DNA of 14,157 nt from Methanobacteriota archaeon. GTDB lineage: Archaea > Halobacteriota > Methanocellia > Methanocellales > Methanocellaceae. Made by a program: the position numbers and the translations under genes. Below the pieces are notes generated by a model that had not been told where the DNA came from, ran no database searches, and saw nothing but the letters and a program-made list of their open reading frames with translations. Location: positions 1 through 14,157 of the forward strand of contig JAEZKS010000116.1 of NCBI GenBank assembly GCA_023436075.1. Reading direction: 5' to 3'. Positions 6,308-11,347 of the stretch are shown here, piece after piece. Each line of letters begins with the position of its first letter. Position 1 is the first letter of the stretch.

Positions 6308-6634
6308 ATGGCCGGGTGCATACAATGCGGAGAATGTTGCAGAAAGTACGGCTGGAGGCTGGAAGCATCTCCTCTCGACATTGCCCGGTGGACCTTCGAC
6401 GGTCGGACGGACATCCTCTCCCGGGTAGGCATCGAACGGTCTGACGGACAGGTTTCGGGTGGCATTCTCTGGATAGACCAAGATGGCCGTCGTGTCTCCG
6501 AATGTCCCTTTCTGGAATTAAGGTCTGACGGCAAATATTATTGCGGCATCCAGGAGACCAAGCCGGAAGTATGTACCGCTCACTGGTGCCAGAGATATGT
6601 CGACATGGCCGGCGGGAGCATCATTGAACGATAG
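6308..6634 (+). CDS. YkgJ-type Cys-cluster (zinc/iron-chelating) protein
   Basis: A 108-residue protein with the N-terminal CxxCxxCC signature, Cys4, Cys7, Cys10 and Cys11 in MAGCIQCGECCRKYGW. Further Cys residues lie at 66 (SECPFL), 79 (YYCGI), 89 (EVCTAHW) and 94. The family usually places CPFL, C and RPxxC after the first cluster; here the third motif is KPEVC. Eight Cys suggest a bound metal or Fe-S cluster, and the family has been annotated both as zinc- or iron-chelating and as Fe-S; its role is not settled. The ATG is immediately followed by the signature, so this start is near certain. There is no SD, and a TATA box at the right distance implies leaderless expression. Confidence 0.88.
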   Translation: MAGCIQCGECCRKYGWRLEASPLDIARWTFDGRTDILSRVGIERSDGQVSGGILWIDQDGRRVSECPFLELRSDGKYYCGIQETKPEVCTAHWCQRYVDMAGGSIIER

Positions 6635-6667
6635 TCGAATGTGTTCCAGTTCTTGTTGGTACATCCC

Positions 6668-7104
6668 GTGGTGGGACACGAAAACACGAAAACTCTTTTT
6701 TAGATTACGCGAACGCACGAAATGCTCTAAAGCACGGTTAAACCTCGAACTGCACTAACACACCATTAAAAATCGAATGCGCGAACTGCACGGCCTTTAA
6801 AACACGAACTAACGCGCAAAATGTGCGAAGACACCAACTAATACACGTATCGCACACTTAGCTATCAAGGCTATCCGTTGGTCATAGGGCGATTGCAAGG
6901 ACTCGAATGGTGTTAGCGACGAGCACATCGTGCCATGTTTCGTTGGTGTCTTAGTGCCATTTGAGCTCTAATTCGTGTTTTAAAGGCCGTGTCTTCGTGG
7001 ATTTGCTTTTTAATCGTGATTTTGTGCAGTTAGAGGCTTAACTGTGCTTTAGAGCATTTCGAGCTTTAATATAAAAGTAGTTTCGTGCTTTCGTGTCCCA
7101 CGAC
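6668..7104. repeat. Long imperfect inverted repeat, element 2 (CACGAAA family)
   Basis: This fills nearly all of the gap 6635-7123 between convergent genes. gtgggacacgaaaacacgaa at 6671-6690 pairs with the segment ending at 7101. Long internal blocks also pair, for example CGAAATGCTCTAAAGCAC (6717-6734), which recurs exactly on the opposite arm, and CGGCCTTTAAAACACGAA (6791-6808). Arms are about 190 nt, centre near 6886. It is the same family as the repeat at 84-380: both carry CACGAAAACACGAA ends, CTAAAG, GGTTAAAC and a TTTAAAACACGAAC block. No TATA box or gene was seen inside. The function is unknown. Confidence 0.9.
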
Positions 7105-7123
7105 TCAAAGCCACGACTAGTTC

Positions 7124-8359
7124 TTAAACAGCTCTCGCTTTCATCGCTTCCACGATGTTGCGGACGCCCAGCACATAGGCGGCCGTATACATGTCACAAT
7201 GAAGCTCCCTGGCAGTCTCATGTATATCTTTGTAAGCGCGCTTCATGACATCCTTCAGTTTCTGGGAAACCTCAGCTCCGCTCCAGTACAGGCCTTCCCG
7301 GCCCTGCACCCACTCGAAGTAGCTGACGGCCACGCCGCCCCCGTTGGCCAGGATGTCGGGCACTACGACGATGTTCCGGGCACCCAGGATCCCGCTGGCC
7401 TTGCGGTCGACGGGGCCGTTGGCCAGGCACAGGACGACCTTCGCCTTGATCTTATCCACATTACCTTCATTGATCTGGTCCTCTTTGGCGGCCGGCACCA
7501 GCACGTCGACGCCAAGCTGTAGCAGATCATCATTGGTGATGTTGTCGGCGCCGGGAAAATCGACGACCGAGCCGGTCTTTTCCTTGTGGCGCATGAGGGC
7601 GTGGGCATCAAGGCCGTTTGCCCTGAAGATACCGCCTTTCGAATCGCTGACCGCCACCACTTTTTTGTTCTTGTTGTGCAGGATCAGGGCAAGGTTTCCG
7701 CCCACGTTGCCGAAGCCCTGGACCGCATAGGTCGCATAATGGGTGTTCTCCATGCGCTCGACCTCTTCCATGACGAATATTCCTCCCCATGCGACCGCAG
7801 TGTTCCGACCTTTGCTGCCGCCGAGCGCCAGCGGCTTGCCAGTGAATGCCGCGGGCACGTGGCGGCCGGCCATCCGCTCGTACTCGTCCGTCATCCAGCC
7901 CATGGCTTCCTGCGAAACGTTCATGTCCGGTGCCGGGATGTCCGTGTCCGGGCCGATGACCGGCCAGATGGCGCGGACATAGCCACGGCACAGTCGCTCC
8001 TGCTCACCCGGCGACAGCTTTTTCATGTCGGCGACGATCCCGCCCTTAGCGCCACCATAGGGCAGCCCCAGCACGGCGCACTTCAGCGACATCAGCATCG
8101 ACAGCGCCGTGACTTCGGCTTCCGTCACGTCAGGAGCGATACGAACGCCGCCTTTGAGCGGTCCGCGGGCATCGTTGTGCTGGAACCGGTACGCCCGGAC
8201 CATCACGGTACTGCCGTCATCGGCCGTCAGCGGATAATCGACCGACAGCCTCCGGGACACGCTTTTCAGCATCAGCCGGTGCCTGTCGTCGATCTTTGCA
8301 AGGTCGCAGGACAGATCGATGAGGCCCAGGGTGCCGGAGAGGAAGGCGTCGTCTTTCAT
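7124..8359 (-). CDS. gdhA: Glutamate dehydrogenase (Glu/Leu/Phe/Val dehydrogenase family)
   Basis: A 411-residue oxidoreductase that interconverts glutamate and 2-oxoglutarate plus ammonia with NAD(P)H, linking carbon and nitrogen metabolism. The substrate domain has Lys69 in GPLKGGVR, Lys93 in SLKCA and catalytic Lys105 in PYGGAKGG, with the active-site Asp145 in IPAPDMNV. The Rossmann nucleotide site is VQGFGNVGGN (213-222). Lys69 and Ser346 (in GGGVAVSYFEW) correspond to the pair that holds the side-chain carboxylate in known glutamate enzymes and is replaced in leucine dehydrogenases, so glutamate is the likely substrate. Cofactor choice cannot be settled by eye. The length fits hexameric archaeal enzymes. 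The ATG at 8357-8359 lies about 29 nt from a TATA-like box with no SD, so the mRNA is probably leaderless. Confidence 0.93.
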   Translation of the reverse strand: MKDDAFLSGTLGLIDLSCDLAKIDDRHRLMLKSVSRRLSVDYPLTADDGSTVMVRAYRFQHNDARGPLKGGVRIAPDVTEAEVTALSMLMSLKCAVLGLPYGGAKGGIVADMKKLSPGEQERLCRGYVRAIWPVIGPDTDIPAPDMNVSQEAMGWMTDEYERMAGRHVPAAFTGKPLALGGSKGRNTAVAWGGIFVMEEVERMENTHYATYAVQGFGNVGGNLALILHNKNKKVVAVSDSKGGIFRANGLDAHALMRHKEKTGSVVDFPGADNITNDDLLQLGVDVLVPAAKEDQINEGNVDKIKAKVVLCLANGPVDRKASGILGARNIVVVPDILANGGGVAVSYFEWVQGREGLYWSGAEVSQKLKDVMKRAYKDIHETARELHCDMYTAAYVLGVRNIVEAMKARAV

Positions 8360-8383
8360 AATTGAGAAGTAGCAGTTGCAAAG

Positions 8384-8391
8384 TAAAATAT
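8384..8391 (-). promoter_or_regulatory. TATA box of the glutamate dehydrogenase gene
   Basis: This reads ATATTTTA on the minus strand, centred about 29 nt before the ATG at 8359, with AAAAG just upstream as a possible BRE. The spacing implies a leader of only a few bases. The third long palindrome begins about 8 nt upstream of it. Confidence 0.45.
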
Positions 8392-8398
8392 CTTTTCT

Positions 8399-8635
8399 GA
8401 GGTTTCAGAGGTCGGCAGAGGTCTCCGAGTTTCAACTCCATAGAGGTCTCCGAGGTTACCCGAGGTCTCCGAGCTTCAACACAGAGGTCACAGAGGGCAC
8501 AGAGGACGCACAGAGGACGAATAAAACATGGCTCATGTAGCAGCCGCTTTATTTAAAAAACCTCCGTGATACCTCTGTGCCCTCTGTGACCTCTGTGTTG
8601 AAGCTCTGAGACCTCTTGCCGACCTCCGAGACCTC
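8399..8635. repeat. Long inverted repeat, element 3 (CACAGAGG family)
   Basis: This lies between the divergent glutamate dehydrogenase and CheR genes (gap 8360-8751). The inner stem is almost perfect: 8462-8505 pairs with 8572-8615 over 44 bp with one mismatch, around a 66-nt loop. The left arm has four 9-nt units CACAGAGGN at 8480-8517, and the 12-mer GAGGTCTCCGAG occurs at 8418-8429, 8443-8454 and 8462-8473, with a variant at 8399-8410. The right arm has the complementary units but fewer copies. The family differs from the CACGAAA elements. The rest of the gap holds the two promoters and otherwise nothing I can name. Confidence 0.92.
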
Positions 8636-8718
8636 GTCGTGTAACCACCGGAGCCTCTCCAAGATGTAATTTCAAAATTGAAAAAAACGGCAAGCACCGA
8701 AGCCATAACCGGTAAAGC

Positions 8719-8726
8719 TTATATAT
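8719..8726 (+). promoter_or_regulatory. TATA box of the cheR gene
   Basis: TTATATAT, a near-ideal archaeal TATA box, is centred about 30 nt before the ATG at 8752. The intervening sequence has no Shine-Dalgarno. A leaderless or very short-leader transcript is expected. Confidence 0.65.
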
Positions 8727-8751
8727 CATCCTGGATACAAGGTTTCCTGAG

Positions 8752-9591
8752 ATGGAACAAATCCACGATCCTGACCTGAGAGTGCTCATCGCTAAGGTCC
8801 ACAAGCGCACAGGCATCGACCTGGGGCAGTATAAGGACAGCTACATCGCGCGCCGCCTGTCGACGCGGATGAAAGTGCTCGGAGCTAACACCTATCGGAA
8901 GTACTCCGAGATGCTCGACACAGCTCCTGACGAGTACGATAAGGTCGTGGACGCGTTCACCATCAACGTGTCGGAATTTTTCCGGGACAAGGAGACTTTC
9001 AGGATGATCCGGGAAAAGGTGATCCCAGCGATCATCGATGAAAAGAAGGGGAGTGGGCGCCGGAACATTCGGATATGGAGCGCTGGCTGTGCCTGCGGGG
9101 AGGAGGTCTACTCGATCTCCATGATCCTGAACGACCTGCTGGGCAAGGACTACAGCCAGTTCACACTGAGGCTGTACGCCACCGACATCGACGACGCCTG
9201 CATGCAGCGGGCGAAGGATGGCGTATACGATCCAGTCTCCCTGAAGAACGCAGATAAGGCGTACCTGGAACGCTTCACCCTGCCGGGACCGGAAGGAAAG
9301 ATCGCGGTCAGGGACGACATCAAGCGCAACGTCACCTTCAGGCACTTCAACCTGATCGACGACAGCGCCTTCGGCGGCTACTTTGACCTCATCTTGTGCC
9401 GCAATGTCATGATATATTTCTCCGATCAGCAGAAGTCAAGACTGTTTGGCACGTTCTACAACGCCCTCAACCCTGGCGGCTACCTGGTCATCGGCAAGAC
9501 CGAAACGCTGACAGGCGATGCGCGATCCAGCTTTGTGGCGGTCAACGGGATCGAGCGTATCTACCGCAAGCCCGAGCGTAACCTCGCATAA
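8752..9591 (+). CDS. cheR: CheR-type chemoreceptor glutamate methyltransferase
   Basis: A 279-residue SAM-dependent O-methyltransferase that methylates glutamates on chemoreceptors during adaptation. The N-terminal helical domain (about 1-75) ends in TINVSEFFRD (70-79). The catalytic domain has SAM motif I as WSAGCACGEEVYSI (109-122), ATDID (143-147) for the acidic ribose contact, FDLILCRNVMIYF (211-223), and NPGGYLVIGKTE (240-251), where most CheR proteins have GHSE. Length and order are standard, and no extra TPR or PAS domain is fused. No receptor, CheA, CheB or other che gene is in the window, so it is a stand-alone copy here. Its partner could be a distant che cluster or a non-chemotactic receptor. 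Expression is probably leaderless from a strong TATA box. Confidence 0.92.
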   Translation: MEQIHDPDLRVLIAKVHKRTGIDLGQYKDSYIARRLSTRMKVLGANTYRKYSEMLDTAPDEYDKVVDAFTINVSEFFRDKETFRMIREKVIPAIIDEKKGSGRRNIRIWSAGCACGEEVYSISMILNDLLGKDYSQFTLRLYATDIDDACMQRAKDGVYDPVSLKNADKAYLERFTLPGPEGKIAVRDDIKRNVTFRHFNLIDDSAFGGYFDLILCRNVMIYFSDQQKSRLFGTFYNALNPGGYLVIGKTETLTGDARSSFVAVNGIERIYRKPERNLA

Positions 9592-9741
9592 TCGCCGCTT
9601 CTAAAAACGGCCCTGGCAATCGTCGTATGCCCTGCCCCTGGTCTTAACGTACGCACGTGACCGAGCCGGAGGGCTCTCTCGTTATAGTTGCCGGGGCACT
9701 TCGGTTGGGAGTTGTTGTTTTGTCAATGCGTTGCGGTACCA

Positions 9742-9879
9742 GAGCGAAGTTTTAGGCCGCAGCGAACGCAGGCTTCGCCACGCAGCGACCGCAGCAACTT
9801 TAAGTTTTATTCTTAGCTTTTTAAATAGAAGCTGCGTTCGCTGCGCATCCGCTGCGCTCGCTGCGGTCTAAAACCGCTC
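9742..9879. repeat. Inverted repeat, element 4 (CGCAGCGA family)
   Basis: This lies in the gap 9592-10036 between cheR and threonine synthase. The left arm (9742 to about 9796) and right arm (about 9830 to 9879) pair over some 50 bp with small bulges. GAGCG, TTTTAG and CCGCAGCGA are common to both arms. The loop of about 33 nt is A/T-rich. Units approximate 9-nt CGCAGCGAN. The outer parts of the gap hold only a weak GAGCC/GGCTC hairpin at 9663-9676 and a T-rich tract near 9712-9722, which could help end cheR transcription. 9880-10036 is GC-rich with a possible TATA-like TTTAAG near 9975; no gene was seen. Confidence 0.85.
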
Positions 9880-10036
9880 CAGACGTTCGAAGTCGAAAGC
9901 CACGGTGGGAAACCCGTCGCGAGCCCGGCCATAGTATACATGCGCGCGAGGCCGCCGGCCACAGAGTCCTCTTGTTTAAGCCAATGCCTCTCATAAGCGG
10001 GAAACCTTTGTCATCTCTTATTGCATATCACCTTTT

Positions 10037-11242
10037 ATGCGGGTGAAATATCTCCAATGCGCTCGCTGCGGCCGCCGGTACCCGAAAGGCGAGATCCGCT
10101 ACAGCTGCGAGTGCGGGGATAGCCTGGAGTTTGTCTACGATTATGATGAGATCAAGGGCAAAGTTACCTGGGACGCGCTTCGGAGCCTTCCGTTCGATCA
10201 CTGGCGGTATCGTGACTTTTATCCGCCCATAAAATCAGGCAGCATTGTCTCCATGGGGGAGGGCGGTACGCCGCTGATACGATCGCGGAACATAGAAAAG
10301 GCGTTGTTCCCGGAGCGAGAAATTTTCTTTAAGATCGAGGGCACGAACCCGACCGGTTCTTTCAAAGACCGGGGCTCGACGGTGGAGATATCCGAGGCGT
10401 ACGACTACCTGTGCGACCACGGCGAAGAGTGCCGGAACGAGCTGGTCTGCGCGTCGACGGGAAACATGGGCGCCAGCGTTGCGGCATACTGCGCACGAGC
10501 AGGCATCGTCTGTACGATCTATGTGCCCCATGACACTGCCCGGATCAAGCTGCTGCAGATGATGGCTCATGGCGCGAAGATCGTACGGGTGAACGGCGAC
10601 TATACGATGGCCATGCTCGCTGCGAAAAAGGAGTACGAGGAGAACGGCCGGTATCTGGCCGGCGACTACCCGTACCGGGGCGAGGGCGTGAAGTCTGTCG
10701 GGCTGGAGATCATCGACGTTCTCGGCAGAGCGCCGGACTACCTGGCTGTCCCTGTCGGGAACGGCACGCTGCTCCACGGTATCTGGAAGGGACTGAAGGA
10801 GCTTAAGGAAGTAGGATTGCTGGCGAAGCTGCCGAAGATCATCGGCGCGCAGGCGGAGGGCTGCAACACAGTAGTGAGGGCGTTCGAGAAGGGCACGGAC
10901 GAGATCGTCCCGGTCGTCCCGCACACGCTGATGGATGCGGTCGCATGTGGCGATCCGCTGGACGGCTCGTGGGCGCTGCGGGCGCTCCGTGAATCGAGTG
11001 GCATAGGAGTGGCGGTCAGCGATGCAGAAGCTGCCCGGGCGAGGGACATGCTGGCAAAGAATGAAGGCATCTTCGCAGAGCTGTCCGGCGCTCTAAGCTT
11101 TGCCGGGCTGCAGAAGGCGTATACGTTGGGCGCGATAGAGCAAGGCGCGAGAATTGCGGTCGTTGTCACGGGACACGGACTCAAGGAGCCAGAGACTTTC
11201 GCGGACGAGATGAGAAAAATACGCGAGATGGAACGGCAATGA
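10037..11242 (+). CDS. thrC: Threonine synthase (PLP-dependent)
   Basis: A 401-residue fold-type II PLP enzyme that converts O-phosphohomoserine to threonine and phosphate, the last step of threonine synthesis. The N-terminus has a small zinc-ribbon-like module with Cys8, Cys11, Cys24 and Cys26 (LQCARCG and YSCECG), typical of this archaeal and plant-like group. The PLP lysine is Lys110 in GTNPTGSFKDRGS. The substrate loop is CASTGNMGAS (138-147), the PLP phosphate loop is VGNGT (240-244), and the C-terminal base-contact block is VTGHGLK (377-383). Length is normal. The ATG at 10037 puts the Cys module right at the start; no SD is evident and the start site is not clear. No other threonine-pathway gene is adjacent. 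It is convergent with the large sensor gene, 105 nt away. Confidence 0.94.
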   Translation: MRVKYLQCARCGRRYPKGEIRYSCECGDSLEFVYDYDEIKGKVTWDALRSLPFDHWRYRDFYPPIKSGSIVSMGEGGTPLIRSRNIEKALFPEREIFFKIEGTNPTGSFKDRGSTVEISEAYDYLCDHGEECRNELVCASTGNMGASVAAYCARAGIVCTIYVPHDTARIKLLQMMAHGAKIVRVNGDYTMAMLAAKKEYEENGRYLAGDYPYRGEGVKSVGLEIIDVLGRAPDYLAVPVGNGTLLHGIWKGLKELKEVGLLAKLPKIIGAQAEGCNTVVRAFEKGTDEIVPVVPHTLMDAVACGDPLDGSWALRALRESSGIGVAVSDAEAARARDMLAKNEGIFAELSGALSFAGLQKAYTLGAIEQGARIAVVVTGHGLKEPETFADEMRKIREMERQ

Positions 11243-11347
11243 CTCCGTCTTGCGCATTATCATTTATCAGATGAGGCCCGACAGATTCACCACCCGGACT
11301 TCCGCCATCGGCACTGTCGCTATGGCGATGACCGCAATCAGTTAACA

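Noticed and set aside
84..7104. Elements 1 and 2 as miniature transposons (MITEs)
   Set aside because: Pairing runs through the whole element rather than only at the ends. I see no target-site duplication and no transposase here. It is not excluded, but unsupported from this window.
7586..8365. 259-codon plus-strand frame over the glutamate dehydrogenase gene
   Set aside because: The opposite strand encodes a full, motif-complete dehydrogenase. This frame has low-complexity His/Arg/Val composition typical of antisense reading of GC-rich codons.
8480..8517. Short CACAGAGG repeats suggesting a CRISPR-like array
   Set aside because: Units are 9 nt, directly adjacent and lack spacers. They form one arm of a hairpin, and no cas gene is nearby.
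8719..9345. 208-codon minus-strand frame over cheR
   Set aside because: Antisense of a clear CheR, with no family features and no initiation signal.
9880..10036. Possible tRNA because of a GTTCGAAGTC string near 9893
   Set aside because: No acceptor, D-arm or anticodon stems could be drawn around it.
10235..11184. Two minus-strand frames over threonine synthase
   Set aside because: Both are antisense shadows of a complete PLP enzyme and overlap each other.
11303..11327. CGCCAT/ATGGCG inverted pair between convergent genes as a bidirectional terminator
   Set aside because: Only a 6-bp stem with a 13-nt loop and no T tract on either strand.
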